NCBI GenBank assembly: GCA_900545345.1
Contig: UQYQ01000016.1
Location: forward strand, 1-56,048
Direction of reading: 5' to 3'
Source of the DNA: an uncultured Ruminococcus sp.
GTDB lineage: Bacteria; Bacillota; Clostridia; Oscillospirales; Ruminococcaceae
Length of the DNA stretch: 56,048 nt
Translations under genes and position numbers: made by a program
Notes under the pieces: generated by a model
What the model saw: only the letters and a program-made list of their open reading frames with translations
Database searches by the model: none
What the model was told of the DNA's origin: nothing
Shown here: positions 24,141-31,688 of the stretch, in pieces
Numbering within the stretch: the stretch's first letter is position 1
Layout of the letters: the number at the start of each line of letters is the position of its first letter

Positions 24141-25382
24141 ATGAGTAAAATAGCAGTAATAGGTTATGGCGTAGTAGGTTCGGGAACTGTAGAGCTTTTT
24201 GAAACCAACAAAAAATCAATTTGCGAAAAGGTTGGAAGAGATGTAGAGCTCGGATACATTCTTGATTTAAGAGATTTTCCCGACTCACCGTATGCAGATA
24301 AAATGACAAAAGACTTTACGGATATATTAAATGACAGTGAAGTTGAAGTTGCTGCAGAGCTTATAGGAGGGCTTCACCCTGCATATGAATTCACCAAGCA
24401 GTTATTAGAAAGAGGAAAAAGCGTTGTAACATCTAATAAAGAGCTTGTGGCACAAAAAGGTGCAGAGCTTTTAAAGATTGCAAACGATAACAATGCAAAC
24501 TATTTATTTGAAGCATCTGTAGGCGGAGGAATACCTATTATCCGCCCTCTTCACAAATGCCTTGCCGGTAATGAAATCGAACAGATTTCAGGAATTTTAA
24601 ACGGAACAACGAACTTCATTTTAACAAAGATGATAAAAGACCAGATGAGCTTTGAGGACGCATTAAAGCTTGCACAGGAAAACGGTTATGCCGAAGCTGA
24701 CCCTACAGCAGACATCGAAGGACACGACGCTTGCAGAAAGATTTGCATTTTAGGCTCACTTGCATACGGCAGACACATATACCCTGAAATGGTACACTGC
24801 TCAGGTATTAAAAATATAACATTAACAGATGTTGAGTACGCTTCAAATGCCGGATATTCAATCAAGCTTATCGGCTCAGTTAAACCTAATAACGACGGAA
24901 AGCTTGTAGCTATAGTATGTCCTATGCTCGTTCCTAAAGATAATCTTCTGTCTAATGTAGACGGTGTGTACAATGCAATCTGCGTAACGGGAAACGGTGT
25001 GGGAGATGTTATATTCTACGGTCAGGGTGCAGGAAAGCTCCCTACCGCCTCGGCAGTAGTCGGAGATATAATTGACGCACTAAAGCATCAGCAAAGAGTT
25101 TTGGCTCTTTCATGGGATGATTCAAAAGACAATGCAGACTTTATGGCATCATACAAAGAATCTCAGACAGCAATGTATATAAGAATTAAATGTGATGACG
25201 CAGATAATTTCAAGCGTTCACTTTCAAATGTATTCGGTCAGGTTATATTTATCGAGCGTGAAAACCGCCCTGATAATGAACTTGCATTTATTACTCAGAT
25301 AATGACTGAAAAAGATATAGACACAGAGCTGACAATTCTGTCACACTCTGCTGAAATAATCAGCAAAATAAGAATAATGTAA
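24141..25382 (+). CDS. hom: Homoserine dehydrogenase
   Basis: The 413-residue cytosolic enzyme reduces aspartate semialdehyde to homoserine, the branch point to threonine and methionine. Visible are the NAD(P) motif GYGVVGSGTVELF (7-19), ELIGG, the catalytic region GILNGTTNFILTKM with DPTADIEGHDA, and a C-terminal ACT domain (about 340-413, TAMYIRIKCDDADNF) for feedback control. The length is normal. ATG 24141 is preceded by AAAGGA at a proper distance; an upstream TTG (24123) is rejected. It lies between the ACT protein and thrB on the same strand. Confidence 0.96.
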   Translation: MSKIAVIGYGVVGSGTVELFETNKKSICEKVGRDVELGYILDLRDFPDSPYADKMTKDFTDILNDSEVEVAAELIGGLHPAYEFTKQLLERGKSVVTSNKELVAQKGAELLKIANDNNANYLFEASVGGGIPIIRPLHKCLAGNEIEQISGILNGTTNFILTKMIKDQMSFEDALKLAQENGYAEADPTADIEGHDACRKICILGSLAYGRHIYPEMVHCSGIKNITLTDVEYASNAGYSIKLIGSVKPNNDGKLVAIVCPMLVPKDNLLSNVDGVYNAICVTGNGVGDVIFYGQGAGKLPTASAVVGDIIDALKHQQRVLALSWDDSKDNADFMASYKESQTAMYIRIKCDDADNFKRSLSNVFGQVIFIERENRPDNELAFITQIMTEKDIDTELTILSHSAEIISKIRIM

Positions 25383-25429
25383 TTTAAACAGATTTTCAAA
25401 TTACTGCACAAATCTAAGGATATGATTTA

Positions 25430-26317
25430 ATGATAAAAATACAAATTCCCGCAACCAGTGCAAATCTCGGTGCGGGTTATGATTCTCTTGGGCTTGCACT
25501 TGATTTTTACAATCAGGTCAATATGGAGGAGTCTGACACGGTTGATATTACTTCGCTTGACGGAATGAGAATTCCTACCGACAAAACCAATCTGATTTAT
25601 GAATCTGCAAACGATTTGTATAAGGTCTGCGGAAAAACCTTAAAGGGTCTTAAACTTGAACAGACAAACAATATACCTATGGCGAGAGGTTTGGGTTCGT
25701 CGTCGGCTTGCATTGTTGCAGGCTTGGTCGGTGCAAACACTATGCTCGGCAATCCCTTAACCATTGATGATTTAGTTGATATTGCAGCACAGATTGAAGG
25801 TCATCCTGACAATACAGCCCCTGCACTTTTAGGAGGTATTGTTACGGCGGTTTTCGACGGCAAGAAAGTTCATTGGGTGAAACAAGAGGTTTATACAAAG
25901 CTTAAATTCGTTGCAATCATTCCTGATTTTGAACTTAAAACCGATAAGGCAAGAGCCTGCATTCCAAGTGAGATTTCTCACAAAGACGCAGTTTATAATC
26001 TTTCCCGTGCGGCACTTTTTTCGGCTTCACTTCTAACGGGCAAATTTGAAAACCTTCGCACAGCAGTTCATGACAGGCTTCATCAGCCTTATAGAATGGA
26101 GCTTATCCCTAACTGCCGTGAGGTATTTGATATTGCATATAACCACGGAGCATACGGAGTTTATATAAGCGGAGCGGGGCCGACAGTTATGGCTATTGTT
26201 GATGACAGTAACGACTACTTCTGCGGAAAGGTTGAATTTTCGCTTCACTCTGCCGGACTGACCGGCTGGAAAGTTCATGAATTTCATATTCATAATTCGG
26301 GTGTTATGGTGGAATAG
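25430..26317 (+). CDS. thrB: Homoserine kinase
   Basis: The 295-residue GHMP kinase phosphorylates homoserine on the way to threonine. It begins with IQIPATSANLGAGYDSLGLAL, has the ATP loop PMARGLGSSSACIVAGLVGAN (about 84-104) and the C-terminal motif YISGAGPTVMAIV. The length is usual for the family. It follows hom by 47 bases and is closed by a strong terminator. No thrC is in the window. Confidence 0.96.
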   Translation: MIKIQIPATSANLGAGYDSLGLALDFYNQVNMEESDTVDITSLDGMRIPTDKTNLIYESANDLYKVCGKTLKGLKLEQTNNIPMARGLGSSSACIVAGLVGANTMLGNPLTIDDLVDIAAQIEGHPDNTAPALLGGIVTAVFDGKKVHWVKQEVYTKLKFVAIIPDFELKTDKARACIPSEISHKDAVYNLSRAALFSASLLTGKFENLRTAVHDRLHQPYRMELIPNCREVFDIAYNHGAYGVYISGAGPTVMAIVDDSNDYFCGKVEFSLHSAGLTGWKVHEFHIHNSGVMVE

Positions 26318-26319
26318 AA

Positions 26320-26368
26320 AAGAACCCTTAACTTATCTTTAATTGATAAGCTAAGGGTTCTTATTTTA
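26320..26368 (+). terminator. Bidirectional terminator after thrB
   Basis: An 18-bp stem with one mismatch (AAGAACCCTTA...CTTATC / GATAAG...TAAGGGTTCTT) has T-rich ends on both strands. It can also stop the converging sugar operon. Confidence 0.85.
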
Positions 26369-26460
26369 TATTTGTTTTGTATTTTGTTAGACTCGCCGTT
26401 ATAAAACTTTAACATCTATAAAAATTCTCAAAGGCGGCACTGGATTGAGCGTCACCGTTG

Positions 26461-27483
26461 CTATCTATCCTTATACATTTTCTCATAATAATCCTGATAC
26501 TCACCGCTGATGATTTTTTGCCACCAGTCTTTGTTCTCAAGATACCACTTGATAGTCAATTTTATTCCGTCCTCAAACTTTGTTTCGGGAAGCCATCCAA
26601 GCTCATTATGAATCTTAGTAGGATCAATAGCATATCTCAAATCATGACCTTTCCTGTCGGCAACATAAGTGATAAGCTCCTCGCCTTTTCCAAGTTCTTT
26701 TAAAATAATCTTTACAATATCAATATTAGCCATTTCATTGTGACCGCCGATATTATAAACCTCACCTACTGTTCCCTTGTGAATAATAAGGTCAATCGCC
26801 TTGCAATGGTCTTCAACATAAAGCCAGTCACGGACATTCTCACCCTTTCCGTAAACAGGAAGAGGCTTGTCGTGAAGTGTATTTATAATCATCAATGGAA
26901 TTAACTTCTCAGGGAAATGATAAGGACCGTAGTTGTTTGAACATCTGCTTATTGTAACAGGAAGCCCATAGGTTCTGTAATAAGCACCGACAAGCAAATC
27001 AGCAGACGCTTTTGACGCTGAATAAGGTGAGCTTGTATGAATAGGTGTTTCTTCAGTGAAGAAAAGGTCAGGTCTGTCAAGCGGCAAATCTCCGTACACC
27101 TCATCAGTTGAAACCTGATGATAACGCTCAATGCCATACTTTCGGCAAGCGTCCATAAGAGTCTGAGTTCCCAAAATATTTGTATTAAGGAAAATACCCG
27201 GATTCTCAATACTTCTGTCAACATGACTTTCTGCCGCAAAATTAACAACAATATCAGGGTGTTCTTCTTCAAAAAGCTTGAAAACTGCTTCTCTGTCAGT
27301 TATGTCAGCCTTTACAAATCTGAAATTAGGATTGTCCATAACGCTGTCAAGTGTTTCTAAATTTCCTGCATAAGTAAGGCAGTCAAGGCAAATTATTTTA
27401 TAATCAGAATACTTTTTAAGCATATAGTGAACAAAGTTTCCGCCGATAAATCCTGCTCCGCCTGTTACAATAATCTTCTTCAT
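26461..27483 (-). CDS. rfbB: dTDP-glucose 4,6-dehydratase
   Basis: The 340-residue enzyme converts dTDP-glucose to dTDP-4-keto-6-deoxyglucose. Motifs: GGAGFIGGNF (NAD), STDEVYGDL with the catalytic Asp-Glu pair, and YSASKASAD with the Tyr-x3-Lys pair. I take ATG 27483 (MKKIIVTGGAGFIG); an in-frame ATG at 27510 sits directly against GGGAGG and its codons form a hairpin instead. It is the last gene of the seven-gene sugar operon. rfbC and rfbD are absent, so the keto sugar is more likely aminated than turned into rhamnose here. Confidence 0.95.
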   Translation of the reverse strand: MKKIIVTGGAGFIGGNFVHYMLKKYSDYKIICLDCLTYAGNLETLDSVMDNPNFRFVKADITDREAVFKLFEEEHPDIVVNFAAESHVDRSIENPGIFLNTNILGTQTLMDACRKYGIERYHQVSTDEVYGDLPLDRPDLFFTEETPIHTSSPYSASKASADLLVGAYYRTYGLPVTISRCSNNYGPYHFPEKLIPLMIINTLHDKPLPVYGKGENVRDWLYVEDHCKAIDLIIHKGTVGEVYNIGGHNEMANIDIVKIILKELGKGEELITYVADRKGHDLRYAIDPTKIHNELGWLPETKFEDGIKLTIKWYLENKDWWQKIISGEYQDYYEKMYKDR

Positions 27484-27492
27484 AAATTTATT

Positions 27493-27516
27493 ATGTTCCG
27501 ATAGGAACATCCTCCC
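27493..27516 (-). promoter_or_regulatory. Hairpin bridging Shine-Dalgarno and start codon of rfbB
   Basis: On the minus strand GGGAGG is followed directly by ATGTTCC-TATC-GGAACAT, then AATAAATTT and the ATG. Folding removes 18 bases and leaves a 9-base effective spacing. rfbA has the same arrangement. Confidence 0.65.
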
Positions 27517-27531
27517 TTTTGATTTAATAAG

Positions 27532-28401
27532 TTATCTTTCTTCGGCCAATGAAATCAAATACTGACCATAATCGGTTTTTCCTAACTCTTCTCCCAGCTT
27601 CTTCAGCTGCTCTTTTGATATAAAACCTTTTCTCCACGCAATTTCTTCAATACAGCTGATATAAAATCCCTGTCTTGACTGAACAGCTTCAACATATTCA
27701 GCCGCCTTCAAAAGTCCCTGCGGAGTACCTGTATCAAGCCAAGCCATACCTCTTCCTAAAGTAACTACCGAGAGTTCGCCTTTTTCAAGATAAGCATTAT
27801 TTACAGAAGTTATTTCAACCTCACCTCTTGCTGACGGCTTAACATTTTTGGCAATCTCGACAACCTTGTTATCATAAAAATATAATCCGGGAACAGCATA
27901 ATTTGACTTTGGATTTTCAGGCTTTTCCTCTATGGAAACTACTTTGTTATTCTCATCGAATTCAACAACTCCGAAGGATTTAGGATTCTTAACAGGATAC
28001 CCGAAAATAGTTGCTCCCTTATCATTTGAAACGGCCTTAGAAAGAAGCTTTGAAAAGTCCTGTCCGAAAAAAACATTATCGCCTAAAATCAAACATACGC
28101 TGTCATCACCGATGAACTCTTCACCTATGATAAATGCCTGTGCAAGTCCTTTCGGCTCAGGCTGAACCTTATACTCAATAGAAACACCTATTCCGGAACC
28201 GTCACCTAAAAGCTCTTCATACTGTGAAATAGCCTCAGGGGTAGAAATTATAAGTATCTCCTTTATTTTTGCAAGTAAAAGCACTGATAACGGATAATAA
28301 ATAAGCGGTTTATCATATACAGGAAGCAGCTGTTTTGAAACCACCTTGGTCATAGGATAAAGTCTTGTTCCGCTTCCTCCCGCAAGAATTATTCCTTTCA
28401 T
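27532..28401 (-). CDS. rfbA: Glucose-1-phosphate thymidylyltransferase
   Basis: The 289-residue nucleotidyltransferase makes dTDP-glucose from dTTP and glucose 1-phosphate. It has the signature GGSGTRLYPMTKVVSKQLLPVYDKPLI at the N-terminus (nucleotide-binding G-GTRL-P loop and catalytic Lys) and the LGDNVFFG block. The length is typical (about 290). The gene precedes rfbB by 48 bases in the same operon. The start codon is unambiguous from homology, but AAGGAGG lies about 30 bases before it, separated by a hairpin. Confidence 0.96.
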   Translation of the reverse strand: MKGIILAGGSGTRLYPMTKVVSKQLLPVYDKPLIYYPLSVLLLAKIKEILIISTPEAISQYEELLGDGSGIGVSIEYKVQPEPKGLAQAFIIGEEFIGDDSVCLILGDNVFFGQDFSKLLSKAVSNDKGATIFGYPVKNPKSFGVVEFDENNKVVSIEEKPENPKSNYAVPGLYFYDNKVVEIAKNVKPSARGEVEITSVNNAYLEKGELSVVTLGRGMAWLDTGTPQGLLKAAEYVEAVQSRQGFYISCIEEIAWRKGFISKEQLKKLGEELGKTDYGQYLISLAEER

Positions 28402-28412
28402 TTTAAAAAATT

Positions 28413-28438
28413 ATGTTCTTACAGAACATTTCCTCCTT
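28413..28438 (-). promoter_or_regulatory. Hairpin bridging Shine-Dalgarno and start codon of rfbA
   Basis: On the minus strand AAGGAGG-AA is followed by ATGTTCT-GTA-AGAACAT (28413-28429), then an 11-base AT-rich stretch and ATG. The arms share ATGTTC/GAACAT with the rfbB hairpin. Confidence 0.65.
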
Positions 28439-28463
28439 CTGAAAATTTATTAAAGTCTGAAAT

Positions 28464-29081
28464 TTATTTTACTTTTGACGGATTTCCATATGCAGTAACA
28501 TTATCATCAACATCTCTTATAACGACCGAGCCTGCACCGATAATCGATTTTTGACCAATATTAATATGGTCTATTACAGTTGCTCCTGCACCTATCCATG
28601 TGCCTGTGCCGACAGAAACGGCCCCGCACAATACTGAATTAGGTGACAAATGAACTCCGTCTGAAATCTCACAATCATGTTCCACAGTTACAGAAGAATT
28701 TATTATTACTCCTCTGCCTATCCTGACATTGGCATTTATAACTGAATTCGCAAGCAGCACACTTCCCTCACCGACTGTTGAAAAACAGCTTAGATATGCA
28801 GTCTTATGCTTTATAACAGGAAGATTAAAACCTATCTGTTTAAGCTTATTAATAGTATTCAGCCTAAATTCATTATTGCCTACGGCAACAACTGCATTTT
28901 CATATTCATCTAAATAACTTGATGCATCACTAACCTTACCTATTACTTTAAAACCTAATACTTCTTCAGCTCCGAAGTCCTCTAAAACTGCTATTTTTTC
29001 ATATTCACCGCAGCTTATCAAAGCATCAATAACAGATTTTGCATGCCCGCCCGCACCTATAACTAAAATATTTTTACTCAT
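28464..29081 (-). CDS. PglD-like sugar O/N-acetyltransferase (left-handed beta helix)
   Basis: The 205-residue protein starts with a small Rossmann part (KNILVIGAGGHAKSVID) and continues with hexapeptide repeats of a left-handed beta helix (for example ANVRIGRGVIINSSVTVEHDCEISDG, GTWIGAGATV). This layout is that of PglD/NeuD/VioB acetyltransferases, which acetylate amino groups of NDP-4-amino-6-deoxy sugars; His in VEHDC is the usual catalytic base. ATG 29081 follows AAGGA and overlaps the end of the GtrA gene by 8 bases. With the aminotransferase, RfbA and RfbB nearby, a dTDP-4-acetamido-4,6-dideoxy sugar is the likely product. The exact sugar is inference. Confidence 0.82.
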   Translation of the reverse strand: MSKNILVIGAGGHAKSVIDALISCGEYEKIAVLEDFGAEEVLGFKVIGKVSDASSYLDEYENAVVAVGNNEFRLNTINKLKQIGFNLPVIKHKTAYLSCFSTVGEGSVLLANSVINANVRIGRGVIINSSVTVEHDCEISDGVHLSPNSVLCGAVSVGTGTWIGAGATVIDHINIGQKSIIGAGSVVIRDVDDNVTAYGNPSKVK

Positions 29082-29502
29082 CTTTATTGTCTTCCTTTTT
29101 ATTCTTACCAAATGTAAAGAATTTCATTATAAGAAATGTCAGCGGTATTCCTATAACAGATGCCATCAATATAGCTAAAATTTTCGGCAAGCCCGCAAGA
29201 TTGAAAATTAAGAAAAAAGAAATATTCTGAATTATAAAGTTCGGTATATATGATATGCAGAACTTGAAATATTTTATCAAAGAAAATTCTCTATCCGAAA
29301 AAGTGGCAACACTGTTCAGAAAATAAGAAATAGTAAGCGATGGAATGTAACTTATTGCATAAGCTAAATTCGCATTCATTAGGTACGAAAACAAAAACGG
29401 AAACAGCATCCCGTTGAGTGTATTAATACATCCAATTGCCACAAAACATATAAATTGCTTTGTAAAAAATAACTCTTTAATTTTTTTTAATCTCTCATTC
29501 AT
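29074..29502 (-). CDS. GtrA-family membrane protein (probable lipid-linked sugar flippase)
   Basis: The 142-residue protein has four membrane segments (about 15-35, 40-60, 80-100 and 105-128) and the family start FFTKQFICFVAIGCINTLNG. GtrA proteins are thought to move undecaprenyl-phosphate sugars across the membrane and usually accompany a GT2 enzyme, here two genes upstream. GGAAAG precedes the ATG. Together they would supply single sugar residues for glycan side-chains outside the cell. Confidence 0.87.
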   Translation of the reverse strand: MNERLKKIKELFFTKQFICFVAIGCINTLNGMLFPFLFSYLMNANLAYAISYIPSLTISYFLNSVATFSDREFSLIKYFKFCISYIPNFIIQNISFFLIFNLAGLPKILAILMASVIGIPLTFLIMKFFTFGKNKKEDNKDE

Positions 29503-29543
29503 TCTGTATACATCTTTCCGGTTAAATCAGATAATTCATATTT

Positions 29544-30686
29544 TTATTTTGAAAGCTCCTCAATTGAATCTGTTATATAGTCTACTTCTTCAATAGTAAG
29601 CTCATAATACATAGGCAAAGTCAAAATCCTTTCAGAAATTTTCTTCGCAACAGGCATATTGATTTCTCCGTACTTATTTTTATAATAAGTCATATCACTT
29701 ACTATAGGGCTGAAATACTTTCTTGCGTTTATATTCTTTTCAGTCCACAAACGCTCTGCCAATTCATCCCTTGAAATTCCCAGCTCATCATTTATTATAA
29801 CCGGGAAATATGCATAATTGTATTCAACATCCTGATTATTAAAATCAAATAATCTTATCTTTGAATTATCAGAGCTTCCGTTTATCTTTTTGATATTTTT
29901 AACATAACGCTCAACAAGCTCTTTTCTTTTTTTAACCTGTTTATCAAAGCTTTCTAAGTTTGCAAGACCGACAGCTGCATGCATATCAGACATTTTTGCA
30001 TTGAATGCTGCCTTTAGTGCGTCCTCTTTGTCTTTCAAGCCAAAATTTTTCTGCATCATAAGCTTTTCTCTAAGCGTTTTTTCAGAAAATGCAACTGCTC
30101 CGCCTTCAACAGTATGAAAAACCTTTGTCGCATGCATAGAGAACATTGATATATCTCCGAATTCTGCAATCCCTTTACCATTTAAACGAACACCAAATGC
30201 ATGTGCACTGTCATATATAACCTTTAAGCCATAACGCTTGGCAATCTCTTCGATTTTTTCGGCATTACACGGAAATCCATAAACATGCACAGGACATATA
30301 GCAACTGTTTTTTCAGTAATAAGTTTTTCAATTTTATTTTCGTCAATAGTACAGTCACTTTCTTTTATATCACAAAATACAGGCTTTAAACCATTCATTT
30401 CGATTGCATTTATTGTCGATACGAATGTATAAGGTGTTGTAATAACCTCACTTCCGTCAGGAAAATCAAATACCCTCAAAGCACTGTCGAGCGCAAGATG
30501 TCCGTTAGCAAAAACTACAATATCCTCCGCCGAAAGCTTGTCTTTTAATGAAACCTCCAGCTGTTTCACTAAAGGTCCGTTGTTTGTAAGCCATCGTGTT
30601 TCCCATAAGCTGTCTAAATACTTCATAACCGTTTCTTTGGGCGGCATATATGGATGAGTTACTAAAATTGGTTTGTCAATCTTCAT
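29544..30686 (-). CDS. DegT/DnrJ/EryC1/StrS sugar aminotransferase
   Basis: The 380-residue PLP enzyme aminates keto sugars. Motifs are ANGHLALDSALR near the N-terminus, the Asp-containing VIYDSAHAFGV that contacts PLP, and the Schiff-base lysine in MHATKVFHTVEGGA. Placed with RfbA/RfbB it probably uses dTDP-4-keto-6-deoxyglucose, like VioA or related enzymes. ATG 30686 lies inside the last codons of the GT2 gene; a TTG at 30698 directly follows AGAGG and is too close. Translational coupling to GT2 is likely. Confidence 0.88.
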   Translation of the reverse strand: MKIDKPILVTHPYMPPKETVMKYLDSLWETRWLTNNGPLVKQLEVSLKDKLSAEDIVVFANGHLALDSALRVFDFPDGSEVITTPYTFVSTINAIEMNGLKPVFCDIKESDCTIDENKIEKLITEKTVAICPVHVYGFPCNAEKIEEIAKRYGLKVIYDSAHAFGVRLNGKGIAEFGDISMFSMHATKVFHTVEGGAVAFSEKTLREKLMMQKNFGLKDKEDALKAAFNAKMSDMHAAVGLANLESFDKQVKKRKELVERYVKNIKKINGSSDNSKIRLFDFNNQDVEYNYAYFPVIINDELGISRDELAERLWTEKNINARKYFSPIVSDMTYYKNKYGEINMPVAKKISERILTLPMYYELTIEEVDYITDSIEELSK

Positions 30687-31659
30687 TATTACTTTCAACC
30701 TCTATTATATTGTCTTTTTCATCGATATCATTACAATTTACTTTCTGTCTTATAACATAAGTAGGAAGCTTACTTGAAGAAATATAAAGTCTTCCTAAAT
30801 ACTCTCCGACTATTCCAATAGAAAACAGCTGAACACCTGATAAAAAAAGTACTGTAACTATTGTCGAAGTCCAGCCGACAACGCCGCTTGGATCAATTAA
30901 ATGCTGAATTACCAATATCAAGCCTATAATAAAGCTTACAAATGTTATAATCACACCGACTGATGTAGCAATTCTAAGAGGCTTGACAGAGAAGTTCAAA
31001 AAACCGTTGAGCCACAATGATAACAGCTTTTTTAATGTGTAGTTTGACTTGCCGTTTGTACGCTCTCTATGTTCACAAATCACATTTCCCACTCTGCTTG
31101 TAACTTTAAATATTATTCCGTAAACATACGGATAATTGTTTGAATACTGAATGATAGCATCACGAACAAATTTTCTCATTACAAAAAAGTTATTAATCTT
31201 TATATCTTTCGGTTTTCCTATCATCTGTTCAGTCATAAATGTATTTATTTTACTTCCGAACAGTCTGAACGAACTTTCCTTCTGCTTTTTGTATTTTGCA
31301 AATACAACATCAAGGTCACGGGTTACCAAAGCCTCAAGCATATTACCGATTTCACAGCCGGGCATTTGCAAATCATCATCCATATTTACAATATAATCGC
31401 CTGTTGCATATTTATATCCTGCAAACATAGCATTAGTCTGTCCAGAATTTTTGGCAAGGTCCAAAACCTTTATATCATGACGCTTTTCTGCTATTTTACT
31501 TACGAGTTCAAAAACATTGTCAGGACTGCAGTCATTGACAAGTACCATTTCAAGTTCATATTTTTTCAGTCTTTCAAACTCTTGGGTAACCTCATCAATA
31601 ACCTCACCTATTGTATTTGAAGAATTATAAAGCGGTATAACAACAGAAACTTTTTTCAT
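30676..31659 (-). CDS. GT2 glycosyltransferase with two C-terminal membrane helices (polyprenyl-phosphate glycosyltransferase, GtrB-like)
   Basis: The 327-residue enzyme has the GT-A start VSVVIPLYNSSNTIGEVI, the Asp-rich metal site VNMDDDLQMPG (about 90-100) and two transmembrane helices near 230-250 and 265-290. This is the GtrB/DPM1 family, which loads a sugar from an NDP donor onto undecaprenyl phosphate. GtrA and a YfhO-type protein in the same operon complete the classic three-component glycosylation set. GGAG is 12 bases before ATG. Confidence 0.92.
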   Translation of the reverse strand: MKKVSVVIPLYNSSNTIGEVIDEVTQEFERLKKYELEMVLVNDCSPDNVFELVSKIAEKRHDIKVLDLAKNSGQTNAMFAGYKYATGDYIVNMDDDLQMPGCEIGNMLEALVTRDLDVVFAKYKKQKESSFRLFGSKINTFMTEQMIGKPKDIKINNFFVMRKFVRDAIIQYSNNYPYVYGIIFKVTSRVGNVICEHRERTNGKSNYTLKKLLSLWLNGFLNFSVKPLRIATSVGVIITFVSFIIGLILVIQHLIDPSGVVGWTSTIVTVLFLSGVQLFSIGIVGEYLGRLYISSSKLPTYVIRQKVNCNDIDEKDNIIEVESNNED

Positions 31660-31688
31660 TTTTATACCATTCTCCTTTATTTTATATT

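Noticed and set aside
28402..28430. Leader peptide MFCKNIIF before rfbA
   Set aside because: Its ATG lies two bases from the SD, and in rfbB the same position is in frame with the gene; the shared feature is the hairpin, not the peptide.
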